Origin: Nitrospira sp.
GTDB lineage: Bacteria; Nitrospirota; Nitrospiria; Nitrospirales; Nitrospiraceae
Assembly: GCA_016788885.1 (NCBI GenBank)
Contig: JAEURX010000052.1
Coordinates: forward strand, 124,001-188,000
Length of the DNA stretch: 64,000 nucleotides
Direction: 5' to 3'
Shown here: piece after piece, positions 9,374-17,488 of the stretch
Numbering within the stretch: position 1 is the stretch's first letter
Layout: each line of letters opens with the position of its first letter
The notes under the pieces: model-generated
The model's database searches: none
Seen by the model: only the letters and a program-made list of their open reading frames with translations
What the model was told of the DNA's origin: nothing
Translations under genes and position numbers: made by a program

Positions 9374-9959
9374 CCCGATCCAATGCGCGTTGCCGTACCA
9401 AATGAAAGTGCGCGTTGAGTTCCCGTTCCATCGCCACCGCAATCAGCCAATCAGGAATCAGCGTCTTCGGCTCAACCAATAATTCGAAATCGGCCCTGGT
9501 CTGACTGCCATCGCCGGCAGCTTCAAGCTTCCAGGTTCGATGGTACTGCTTAAAATCGCCGCCCTTGAGGTCGGTCACCAGCCCGCCCCCCGGCAATACC
9601 TGTGAGTCGCAGATCAGTCGTTGTTCGCCCGGCAGCAGCGGATGGGAAATAAAGACATCGGTGAGGACGTGCCCCTCGCGCTCCTCAACCTGTGCCACCC
9701 GCATCTTGGTCTCAAACAACTCCGGCCACTTGTGGTATTCGGTCAAGATCGAATGGAGCACGGCGGGATTGCCAGGAAACAGGAGCGTCGCCGTCGCCCG
9801 TACGCCCCCGGTCGGCTCCGCCTGCACGACGAGCGCCCGGAGCAACTGAATGGAGCCCACCTCCCCCGCCCACATCGGAGCGGCAGGAGCAAGCACGGTG
9901 CTCGTCAAACTCGCGACCACCATGCCAAGACGACACCACCGACAGACCATCACACGCAT
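9357..9959 (-). CDS. Exported SRPBCC / COQ10-START-like protein
   Basis: A protein of 200 aa. Residues 1-32 form a signal-peptide-like segment (VMVCRWCRLGMVVASLTSTVLAPAAPMWA). The rest fits the polyketide-cyclase/START helix-grip fold (ATATLLFPGNPAVLHSILTEYHKWPELFETKMRVAQV near residues 58-92, and a C-terminal long helix ending VRQRALDRV). Such domains bind small hydrophobic molecules; the ligand is unknown. It converges with thiI with a 17-bp overlap. An inverted repeat overlaps its start codon (separate entry). Confidence 0.65.
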   Translation of the reverse strand: MRVMVCRWCRLGMVVASLTSTVLAPAAPMWAGEVGSIQLLRALVVQAEPTGGVRATATLLFPGNPAVLHSILTEYHKWPELFETKMRVAQVEEREGHVLTDVFISHPLLPGEQRLICDSQVLPGGGLVTDLKGGDFKQYHRTWKLEAAGDGSQTRADFELLVEPKTLIPDWLIAVAMERELNAHFHLVRQRALDRVTKER

Positions 9960-9995
9960 CAGTACGTTCCCATGTCCTCATGGAAGTATACTGAT
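9958..9995 (-). promoter_or_regulatory. Inverted repeat overlapping the start of the SRPBCC gene
   Basis: On the minus strand, ATCAGTA (9995-9989) pairs with TACTGAT (9964-9958), and inside it CCATG pairs with CATGG around an AGGA loop. The downstream arm takes in the first two bases of the ATG at 9959. It could be a leader hairpin limiting translation or an operator; a TATACT hexamer lies in the upstream arm. This is structure seen by eye only. Confidence 0.35.
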
Positions 9996-10082
9996 CGGCG
10001 GCGGTGAGTGCGAGCGGGGAGGTTGAGCGAGACGAAACCCCGGCGACACGAGGGACAGAGTCGGCAGCACAGTGACCCAGGC

Positions 10083-10841
10083 TTACACGGCAGGGCGAAA
10101 CACCAGCACCACGCCTGACGCTTCCCCCCGCTCATCCTGAATCACGGTCGTACGATCACACATCAACCGCTCCTCCCCTCGACGGTCCACCAGAAGGACC
10201 GAACGCGCCTTGGACTGCGAAGGATGTTGCGTTGCCAGCGTATGCAGAGCCGGGTGCGGGATCGGCGTGCGCTCCATCGGATCCAGGATGACCATCACGT
10301 CTTGAATGGCTTTTCCTAATGCATCGGCTTGCGACCAGCCGGTGAGTTCCTCCGCCGCCGGATTGAGCAACGTCACCCGACCCAGTGGATCAACAGTCAC
10401 GACTGCATCGCCCATCGAGTGCACCACGGCATCGAGCCAGCGCCCCCGTTGCTCGGCAATGCGCGAGACACGATGGCGAAAGAGCGCAAGTTCCAGCGCC
10501 GCCCGCAGATCGCTGCTGACAAAAGGCTTGATCAAATACGCCAGGGGAAGCGTCCGTCTCGCCCGCTCCAACGTGTCCTCGTCCGAGAACGCCGTCAGAT
10601 AGATGACCGGAATGCCGTACTGTGCGTGAATGGTTCGCGCTGCATCGATCCCGTCAATCGGCCCCTTCAGCTTTACGTCCATGAGAATGAGATCGGGTCG
10701 GTGTGCGCCGGCCTGGTGCACGGCATCACTCCCGGACGAGACGACGCCGACCACCGTATACCCGAGCGAACGCAGCTGGCGCCTGATGTCCTCCGCCACC
10801 ACCACTTCGTCATCGACGATCAGAATTTTTTCCTGTGCCAT
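10083..10841 (-). CDS. Response regulator with REC and PAS domains
   Basis: A protein of 252 aa from the ATG at 10841 (MAQEKILIVDDE). The frame extends further upstream, but the extension is not receiver sequence. The REC domain spans residues 1-122, with the acidic pair in IVDDE, phospho-acceptor D55 (LILMDVKLKG) and the conserved Lys in YLIKPF. A PAS domain (WLDAVVHSMGDAVVTVDPLGRVTLLNPAAEELTGW) fills the rest to about residue 250. There is no DNA-binding or enzymatic output domain, so it probably acts through protein contacts or as part of a phosphorelay. No kinase is adjacent. Domain calls are firm; the pathway is unknown. Confidence 0.85.
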   Translation of the reverse strand: MAQEKILIVDDEVVVAEDIRRQLRSLGYTVVGVVSSGSDAVHQAGAHRPDLILMDVKLKGPIDGIDAARTIHAQYGIPVIYLTAFSDEDTLERARRTLPLAYLIKPFVSSDLRAALELALFRHRVSRIAEQRGRWLDAVVHSMGDAVVTVDPLGRVTLLNPAAEELTGWSQADALGKAIQDVMVILDPMERTPIPHPALHTLATQHPSQSKARSVLLVDRRGEERLMCDRTTVIQDERGEASGVVLVFRPAV

Positions 10842-11143
10842 GGTTCCACCGAGCAACCGGTCCTTGCCGCAAGCAGGCAGGCCCTGCGGATCACACACGT
10901 ATCCATACGCCGGTTGATGCCCTCCGCAGAACGCAACTAACATGCCATTCGGCCTTCTCTATGCCGGCGTTGAGTTATGCCTCGCATGGCGTGTGCAGGC
11001 TCATCTGTGACGGTGATTTTTGAACAGGGCATGGACAGAATCGGAACGTTCGGGAATTCGCCGTCGGGATGGTCCAGCTCAGGGGGTTCGCCGCGGAAAG
11101 CATGCCTGTGGTACGATGCCGTTTTTCTCGGAGTCTCTTGAGT

Positions 11144-11518
11144 ATGTACCGTCTGAACCAGTCCCCCCTGTTGATCCGGCTGTACGTTATTCTCTCGACG
11201 ATGCTCATTCCGTGCACCGGCCAGGCGCAGGCACCGACCGATTCCGCGGCAACCACGGAACAATCCTGCAGCTTCGGCATGGCCAAGGGCGATCCCGCCC
11301 ACCAATGCCAGGTACCGATCCCGACCGGCTGCATCATCGCCAAGTTTCCCGGAACGGACAAGCCCTGGACCACCGTGTCCAAAGCCGGACGCACCTTCTG
11401 CACATTCGACAAGAAAGGGACGGACTGGAAAACTCGCATCACCGGTCAATGCACGCGATGCGACTCCAGCCATTGCACCGGCCAATTCATGGTGCGTTTC
11501 GAGTGCACAAAACCCTAA
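11144..11518 (+). CDS. Small secreted cysteine-rich hypothetical protein
   Basis: A protein of 124 aa from the ATG at 11144. Residues 1-30 form a signal peptide (LLIRLYVILSTMLIPCTG, then AQA). The mature part carries seven cysteines, including CTRCDSSHC near the C-terminus, and the motif SKAGRTFCTFDKKGTDWKT. This suggests a disulfide-bonded periplasmic protein or a small metal-binding protein. Its TAA stop overlaps the queG ATG in TAATG, so translation of the two is probably coupled. I recognise no named family. Confidence 0.65.
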   Translation: MYRLNQSPLLIRLYVILSTMLIPCTGQAQAPTDSAATTEQSCSFGMAKGDPAHQCQVPIPTGCIIAKFPGTDKPWTTVSKAGRTFCTFDKKGTDWKTRITGQCTRCDSSHCTGQFMVRFECTKP

Positions 11519-12519
11519 TGGCTCCGACGCTCACCGCTCAGATCAAACAGGCTGCGCGCGACCTGGGATTCGACGTGGTCGGGATCAGCGGCCTTCCCGC
11601 GCAAGACGCCCCCTCTCACACGCAGCAGACTTCGCCAGACAGCCTCCTGGCTCGGTTACATGAATGGCTGCAGCGCGGCTTCCACGCCACCATGGCCTGG
11701 ATGGCTCGCGACCCGCCCAAACGGGCGGACCCGAGCGTGGTGTTGCCCGGCTGCCGCTCGATCATTTCACTCGGGATGAACTACTACACCAATGAGCGCG
11801 CCGACGAGCGGCAGGGCAACGGACGTATCGCCCGGTATGCCTGGGGTCGGGACTACCACGACATTCTCGGTGAACGCCTGAAACAGCTGACGACGCAGCT
11901 CAACACCTTCGCCCCTGGCTACAGTCATCGCGCCTATGTCGACACGGGGCCGGTCATGGAAAAAGCCTGGGCCCAACAGGCTGGACTCGGGTGGATCGGC
12001 AAACATTCCAATCTCGTCTCGGCGCAATTCGGCTCCTGGCTCCTGCTGGGAGAAATTTTGACCACTCTCCCCCTCGAGCCCGACGAGGCCGGCACAGATC
12101 TCTGCGGCAGTTGCACACTCTGTATCCAAGCCTGTCCGACCGGCGCCATTGTCGAACCCTATATCGTGGACGCCGGACGCTGTATCTCCTATCTGACCAT
12201 TGAACTGCGCGGCAGCGAACCGCCCCTGCCGGAAGACCTCCGCCGAAACATCGGCAACCGGATTTTCGGCTGCGACGATTGCCTGGACATCTGCCCCTAC
12301 AATCACCAGGCATCACCGACCACGGAACCGGGCTTTCAACCCGTCCGGCTGACAACGGCCCCCAACCTCCAAGCACTCGCGAGCATGGACGAACAAACCT
12401 TCACGACGACGTTTACAGGGAGCCCGATCACGCGCGCCAAGCATGCCGGATTCCAGCGCAACCTCTCCTGGGCCCTGACCAATGCCACCGGCTCCACCCC
12501 ACCCATCGCTCCCCGCTAG
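11518..12519 (+). CDS. queG: Epoxyqueuosine reductase
   Basis: A protein of 333 aa from the ATG at 11518. QueG is a cobalamin- and Fe-S-dependent enzyme that reduces epoxyqueuosine to queuosine in tRNA. The N-terminal domain has GFDVVGISGLP and GCRSIISLGMNYY. The two [4Fe-4S] sites are visible as CGSCTLCIQACPTGAIVEP near residue 200 and FGCDDCLDICPYN near residue 255. A longer frame reaching back to 11020 passes through the preceding gene in another frame and is not QueG sequence. Spacing to the Cys-rich gene suggests co-transcription. Confidence 0.93.
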   Translation: MAPTLTAQIKQAARDLGFDVVGISGLPAQDAPSHTQQTSPDSLLARLHEWLQRGFHATMAWMARDPPKRADPSVVLPGCRSIISLGMNYYTNERADERQGNGRIARYAWGRDYHDILGERLKQLTTQLNTFAPGYSHRAYVDTGPVMEKAWAQQAGLGWIGKHSNLVSAQFGSWLLLGEILTTLPLEPDEAGTDLCGSCTLCIQACPTGAIVEPYIVDAGRCISYLTIELRGSEPPLPEDLRRNIGNRIFGCDDCLDICPYNHQASPTTEPGFQPVRLTTAPNLQALASMDEQTFTTTFTGSPITRAKHAGFQRNLSWALTNATGSTPPIAPR

Positions 12520-12612
12520 ACATCACCCACTGTTCCTCCTCGGTCGATAGTGATAGGCTACAGCGTCACGTCCTCGCTCATCCGAGGACTTCTCGCAGCC
12601 GGGTACGAGGCC

Positions 12613-13998
12613 ATGCAGGCACCCACGCTCCTGATCGTCGAAGATGAAGACCGCATGCGGCGGCTCTTCGAACTCGTGTTGAAGCCGGCCGGCTACCAGT
12701 TGCTGCTGGCGCGATCCGGCGACGAAGCCCTTCGCCTGATCCAAGACCATGACGCACTCGACATGATCATTACGGACCTGCAACTGGGCGCGATCTCGGG
12801 CATGCAGGTCTTGGAAGCCGCCCGCCAACAGGTGCCCGACGTACCGGTCCTCATCGTCACGGGGTTCGGAACCGTCAAATCGGCCGTCGAGGCGATGCAG
12901 AAGGGCGCCTACGACTACATCTCCAAACCCGTCGACAACGAGGAATTGAAGATCGTTATCGCCCGCGCGCTGCAGGTCCGCCAACTGGCCCGCGACAATC
13001 GCACCCTGCGCGCAGGGCTGCAGGAGCAATTCGGATTCGATCGCATCGTCAGCGTCTCCAAGGAAATGGAACTCGTGAAGCGGCTCGCCCAAGAAGTCGC
13101 TGTCACCGACGCCACGGTGCTGATCACAGGAGAAAGCGGGACGGGCAAAGACCTGCTGGCGCGCGCGATTCACCTCGTCAGCCCGCGTGCTCAGGGACCG
13201 ATGGTGGCGTTGAATTGCGCCGGCATTCCCGAACACCTCCTGGAATCCGAGCTATTCGGTTATGAAAAAGGCGCCTTCACCGACGCGAAGAAATCCAAGC
13301 CTGGCCGCTTTCAAATCGCCGACCGGGGCACCTTGTTCCTGGACGAAATCGGCGAGCTGAGTCTCACGGCCCAGGCAAAACTCCTGCGGGTGCTTGAGCA
13401 GCACGTTGTCGAGCCGCTGGGCGGGGTGCGGAGTATTCCCGTGGATATCCGCGTCATCGCCGCCACCAACCAGGAGTTGCCCGACCTCATCAAGGCGGGG
13501 CGGTTCCGCCTAGATCTCTATTATCGTTTGAACGTCTACCAACTCCGCATGCCGCCCCTGCGGGAACGGCCGGAAGACATTGAGCCGATTCTCGCCCAGT
13601 TCCTCAACCAGGCCCGGTGTGAGCGCGGCAGCCGCATCAAAGGGATCGCCCCTGAAACACTCTCCATCTTGAAGGCCTATGCCTGGCCGGGAAACGTTCG
13701 TGAACTCCACAACGTCGTGGAATGGCTGACCATCACCTGCAAGCAGGACACGATTCTGCCCGAGCATCTCCCGGCTTCATTGCACGCGTCACCATCTCAC
13801 CCCTCAAGCACGCAGGCCGACACTCCATCGCTCCTGTCGCTGGGCCTCTCCGTCGAGGAAGTGGAGAAGACCATGCTCCAGGAGGCCTTGCAGAAAAGCG
13901 GGGGAAACGTGTCCGAGGCGAGCCGTCTGCTGAAGATCACGCGGAACACGCTGCGTTATCGCATGGCCAAGCACAACCTTTCGCAGCCTCAAGGCTGA
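12613..13998 (+). CDS. Sigma-54-dependent response regulator (NtrC/AtoC type)
   Basis: A protein of 461 aa from the ATG at 12613, where receiver sequence begins. Domains: REC 1-120 with phospho-acceptor D55 (MIITDLQLG), AAA+ sigma-54 interaction domain about 140-375 with Walker A GESGTGKD at 173-180 and Walker B GTLFLDEIGEL, and a C-terminal Fis-type HTH (GGNVSEASRLLKITRNTLRYRM). The sigma-54 contact loop reads GAFTDA rather than the commoner GAFTGA, a known variant. The stop overlaps the start of the sensor kinase in TGATG, so the pair forms one two-component system. No sigma-54-type promoter was recognised nearby. Confidence 0.92.
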   Translation: MQAPTLLIVEDEDRMRRLFELVLKPAGYQLLLARSGDEALRLIQDHDALDMIITDLQLGAISGMQVLEAARQQVPDVPVLIVTGFGTVKSAVEAMQKGAYDYISKPVDNEELKIVIARALQVRQLARDNRTLRAGLQEQFGFDRIVSVSKEMELVKRLAQEVAVTDATVLITGESGTGKDLLARAIHLVSPRAQGPMVALNCAGIPEHLLESELFGYEKGAFTDAKKSKPGRFQIADRGTLFLDEIGELSLTAQAKLLRVLEQHVVEPLGGVRSIPVDIRVIAATNQELPDLIKAGRFRLDLYYRLNVYQLRMPPLRERPEDIEPILAQFLNQARCERGSRIKGIAPETLSILKAYAWPGNVRELHNVVEWLTITCKQDTILPEHLPASLHASPSHPSSTQADTPSLLSLGLSVEEVEKTMLQEALQKSGGNVSEASRLLKITRNTLRYRMAKHNLSQPQG

Positions 13999-15911
13999 TG
14001 CACGCTGCAGCACGAACCGGCAGACTGCAGAGAACGTTCTTCATCGCGCTGCTGATCGTCGGCATCCTGCCCGGCATGGTAGCACTCTGGGCGACCTATC
14101 ACTCCAGTACCGCCACCCTCAAGCAAGCGATCGGAGAAGGATTTCAGGAAATTGCACGTTCCACCGCGATTCGCCTGGCGACCGCCGTAGACGACGAAAT
14201 CGACCGCACCGCACACCTGGCCTCGACCCTAGCCGCCACACACACACAAGAGACAGCCACCGCAAACACCGACAGCGAACGATGGCAGGTTCCTGCGCCG
14301 CGAAACCGCCAGATGGCTCCCGGCTCGATCTCGCCGGGATGGCTCGACACCTGGGCTCGTGAATCGCGGCACTATGCGCGTGTCACCGTGACCGACGCAC
14401 AAGGTCTCGTCATCGCATCCACCGATCCGACACTCACGGCGCGACAGGACGACCAGACCTGGTGGCGCGAAGCCATGCAAGCTAAACCAGGCATGGCTTA
14501 TGTGAGCACCGTGGTTCCTGACCCGCGGAACAGCGAGGCCGTGTTTCACATCGCCGTGCCTCTCGTCGGCGATCCAAGCGGGACCACCATCGGCATCGTC
14601 GACGTCGTAGTCCATCGCAGCCTCCTCACGCACATGATCCTCCCGATCCATATCGGGAACACCGGTCATGCCATGCTCCTCGACACCCAGGGAACCCCGT
14701 TGATCTGTCCGGTACTCCCGCCTACCGCGCACCTGATTCCATCAGGCCTCATGAGCCGGTTGGCCACGGATCATCCTCTGTGGTTGGTCGCGGACGACGA
14801 CGCCCACGGCGGTCACGATGCGATCGTCGGGGCCGCACCGGTCCGATTCAGCCACGCTCTCACCCCCTCCAGTCTCGATGGGAATCGGTGGTACACCTTT
14901 ATCCGCCAGGCGCCGGAAGAAACCTACGCGCCGATCTATTCCTTGTTGCTGACCGTGGGCATGATCGGCTTTGGCCTGGTGATCGTGCTGTCGGGCCTCG
15001 GCTTCGTCGTCGGCTCACGCATCGTCAAACCCATCACGGCACTGCAACGCGAAGCCGAAGGACTACGCCTCACTTTGGCCACACCGGAACGCCCCGACGC
15101 TCCCCCACCGGCCATCCCGGCCCTACCGCACGAGTACCGAACGGGCGATGAGATCGAGGACCTGGCCGCAACTTTCGCCGCCATGCGAGTCGTCTTGGAA
15201 GAAAACCTCCGCACGATCCGATCTCAACAGCATGAATTGATCCGCCGGGAGAAACTGGCTTCGGTCGGGCAGCTTCTTGCCGCCCTTGCCCATGACCTGC
15301 GCAATCCGCTCGGCGTCATCCGAAGTTCAGCCCAGGTCGTACTGGAGGGTCCGCAGGACGAACCGATACGACAGGAGATGGCCCGCTACATCATCGACGA
15401 AGTCGACAAGCTGTCGCAGCGCCTTCACGACTTTCTGCGTTATGCCAGGCAGAAACCGCCGGACTTCGCCGACTGTGCAGCGGAAGACGTGCTGCGAGCC
15501 GCCTTGAAGCAGTGGGAGGCGCAGGGAGGGCAGGAGCGGATCAGGGTTGAGCACCGATTCGGGCAGTCGCTTCCGCCGATCCGCGTCGACCGCGAGCAAC
15601 TCAAAGAGGCCCTGATGAATGTGCTGATCAATGCGCGGGAAGCCATGCCGGATGGCGGCACTCTCACACTTACAACCAGGGTGGATACGGAAGGGCAGGT
15701 AAACATTGCGGTGGCCGATACGGGAAGCGGCATCGCGCCCGACCACCTCGCACGAATCTTCGAACCATTTTTCACCACCAAGAACTATGGCACCGGGCTC
15801 GGCCTCACCAACGTCAAACGACTGGTTGAAGATAATGGCGGAACCCTGGCCGTGACCAGCAACCAGGGAGCAGGCACCACGTTTACGCTGCGCTTTCGCC
15901 CGGCGAGCTAA
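13998..15911 (+). CDS. Membrane sensor histidine kinase (partner of the NtrC-type regulator)
   Basis: A protein of 637 aa from the ATG at 13998, overlapping the regulator's TGA by one base. It has a first membrane segment at about 12-34 (FFIALLIVGILPGMVALWATY), a periplasmic dCache-like sensor (about 35-310), a second membrane segment (VGMIGFGLVIVLSGLGFVVG), HAMP, a HisKA phospho-acceptor near residue 432 (AHDLRNPLGVI) and a HATPase domain with NVLINAREAMPDGG and DTGSGIAP plus GTGLGLTNVKR. The signal is probably an extracytoplasmic small molecule, but cannot be named. The other kinase in this window (24390-26693) has the same sensor layout. Confidence 0.92.
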   Translation: MHAAARTGRLQRTFFIALLIVGILPGMVALWATYHSSTATLKQAIGEGFQEIARSTAIRLATAVDDEIDRTAHLASTLAATHTQETATANTDSERWQVPAPRNRQMAPGSISPGWLDTWARESRHYARVTVTDAQGLVIASTDPTLTARQDDQTWWREAMQAKPGMAYVSTVVPDPRNSEAVFHIAVPLVGDPSGTTIGIVDVVVHRSLLTHMILPIHIGNTGHAMLLDTQGTPLICPVLPPTAHLIPSGLMSRLATDHPLWLVADDDAHGGHDAIVGAAPVRFSHALTPSSLDGNRWYTFIRQAPEETYAPIYSLLLTVGMIGFGLVIVLSGLGFVVGSRIVKPITALQREAEGLRLTLATPERPDAPPPAIPALPHEYRTGDEIEDLAATFAAMRVVLEENLRTIRSQQHELIRREKLASVGQLLAALAHDLRNPLGVIRSSAQVVLEGPQDEPIRQEMARYIIDEVDKLSQRLHDFLRYARQKPPDFADCAAEDVLRAALKQWEAQGGQERIRVEHRFGQSLPPIRVDREQLKEALMNVLINAREAMPDGGTLTLTTRVDTEGQVNIAVADTGSGIAPDHLARIFEPFFTTKNYGTGLGLTNVKRLVEDNGGTLAVTSNQGAGTTFTLRFRPAS

Positions 15912-15964
15912 GGCACGCCCCCTCAGCGAGTCGAGAATACCGCTGGCGACGATTCACACCAATC

Positions 15965-16093
15965 CGGCAGGCGGCTCAAACAGGCCGCCCAGCGAGGCCG
16001 CAGCGAGTGAAGACCCGAGGCGTACCCGCTGGGGTACGTTGAGGGTCTGAACGATGCGAGAACAAAGCTGGCAGCCCATTTCAACATCTTGCA
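15965..16093. repeat. Dispersed palindromic repeat, diverged copy 3
   Basis: Shares with copies 1 and 2 the GAGGCCGCAG block, the GAGGCGTACCCGCTGGGGTACGT core (again with a GTACC/GGTAC hairpin), the GCGAGAACAAAGCTGGCAGCCC block and the right end CCATTTCAACATCTTGC (compare CATTTTCAGCATCC). It lies between the sensor kinase and the convergent M48 gene and abuts the M48 stop codon. Confidence 0.65.
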
Positions 16094-16960
16094 CTAGATG
16101 CGTTTGGTCATGCGAGCAAACCGCTCCTGCAACAGGACGCCGGTCGCCGCGAGATGCTTACCCTGTATCGTTTTTTGTACTGCCTCGATACGCGCTGAAA
16201 AATTCGGATGGGTTTTAAACAAAGCTCGGTCGTCTCCCTTGAGGTCCCGTAAGCGCGTCAACAAGCCTACGTAGGCCTCCGCATCGTAGCCGACTCGCGT
16301 CGTGAACACTTCGCCGATGGTATCGGCCTCCATCTCCTTCCCCTGGTCCAGTCCTTCGTCGAGGAGCTTCTTGACGGCGCCGTCGATCACCGTCTTGAAA
16401 GCTGTCGGATTGCTCGTCGCATACGACAGGCCGGCTTCGGTGACACCGGCCAGGCGTTTGCTGCGCTGGATGACATCGAGAATATGCTTTTGGCTCACAT
16501 GGGCGATTTCATGTCCCAACACCGCAGCCAATTCCGCTTCGTTCCGCACCTGCTTGAGGAGCCCACGCGTCACGAAGATGTAGCCGGCCGGAGCGGCAAA
16601 GGCATTGATGGAGTCATGTTCCAGAATCGCCACGCGGTAGGGGATGTCCGGCCGATCCGAGGTGTTGGCCACAGCCCTTGCTACGAGGTTCACATACCGA
16701 ACCAATTCGGGCTGGTCGACGACACCGCCATAGCGGGCCACCACCTGCAACGCCATCGCCTGCCCGATCGACGATTCTTCCTCATAGCCGATGGGAAACA
16801 GACTGCCGACCACATTGCCGACCCCATGAATGGCCCCTGCCAGCCGCGGGTTCCCTGATTGCCGTGCGATATCTTCGCCGGCGCGTTGCACTTCCGCACA
16901 GCCGGCCACGGTGAGGGACAGCGCGAGCAGGTTCGCTGCTAGGACGTGATTATTTCGCAT
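16094..16960 (-). CDS. M48-family lipoprotein metalloprotease
   Basis: A protein of 288 aa. I chose the ATG at 16960, because the in-frame TTG at 16969 is too close to the GGAGGGAGGA ribosome-binding site. The signal peptide ends in a lipobox (LTVAGC near residue 22), so this is a lipoprotein. The zinc motif HEIAH lies in ELAAVLGHEIAHVSQKH, with the third ligand probably in GKEMEADTIG. It resembles BepA/LoiP-type periplasmic proteases that handle misfolded outer-membrane proteins. It overlaps the upstream SH3-domain gene by 11 bp. Confidence 0.88.
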   Translation of the reverse strand: MRNNHVLAANLLALSLTVAGCAEVQRAGEDIARQSGNPRLAGAIHGVGNVVGSLFPIGYEEESSIGQAMALQVVARYGGVVDQPELVRYVNLVARAVANTSDRPDIPYRVAILEHDSINAFAAPAGYIFVTRGLLKQVRNEAELAAVLGHEIAHVSQKHILDVIQRSKRLAGVTEAGLSYATSNPTAFKTVIDGAVKKLLDEGLDQGKEMEADTIGEVFTTRVGYDAEAYVGLLTRLRDLKGDDRALFKTHPNFSARIEAVQKTIQGKHLAATGVLLQERFARMTKRI

Positions 16961-17462
16961 ATTCGCCAAGTCCTCCCTCCCGCATAAACTCTTCGACCTC
17001 CTGATCGGAAATCTGGTAGGCCGTCATGCGATCCACCGCCTCGCGATCCCGCGCGGATACGCCGGCACGATCGGCATAACCTTCCGAGGCTTTGTCCAGC
17101 CCCCTGGCACCGGCCGACGCCGTGGTCGCCGAGGCGTCACCGCCGCGCATACTTTGGCCGAGTTTGGCCAGGGTATCGTTGGTACCGGACGGTTTCGTGC
17201 TCGATGTTTTGTTGGCGAAAATCCAGCCTTTGGCACCGGAGGCCGACTTGACCTCCATCCAGCCGCCGTCGCGGCCGACCACCTCCAGCGCCTCCCCGTA
17301 CTTGACGTTGCCGACCACCGTGTCCAGCGAGGTTTTGCCCGAACGGAGTTGCGCCGTCTTGGCTTGCACGTAGACGGTTTCAGCCCAGACCTCGGTCCCC
17401 CACGCCACTAGACCGACGCAGAACAAGATCAGCGGAACCCAGTATCGTCGTGGTTGTGTCAC
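16950..17462 (-). CDS. Exported bacterial SH3-domain protein
   Basis: A protein of 170 aa with a GTG start at 17462, preceded by GGGGGAGGA. It has a signal peptide (WVPLILFCVGLVAWG, cleavage after VWA) and then an SH3b domain at about 28-85 (TVYVQAKTAQLRSGKTSLDTVVGNV, GWMEVKSASGAKGWIFAN). A low-complexity linker and a C-terminal acidic helix (SDQEVEEFMREGGLGEYAK) follow. Periplasmic SH3b domains often bind peptidoglycan or target partners. It sits between the cyclase (26 bp gap) and the M48 protease (overlap), which suggests one envelope-related operon. Confidence 0.8.
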   Translation of the reverse strand: MTQPRRYWVPLILFCVGLVAWGTEVWAETVYVQAKTAQLRSGKTSLDTVVGNVKYGEALEVVGRDGGWMEVKSASGAKGWIFANKTSSTKPSGTNDTLAKLGQSMRGGDASATTASAGARGLDKASEGYADRAGVSARDREAVDRMTAYQISDQEVEEFMREGGLGEYAK

Positions 17463-17488
17463 AGCTTCCTCCCCCTCAGCACCGCGGC

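Noticed and set aside
11020-11517. N-terminal extension of queG
   Set aside because: It covers the Cys-rich secreted-protein gene in another frame; QueG family sequence begins only at 11518.
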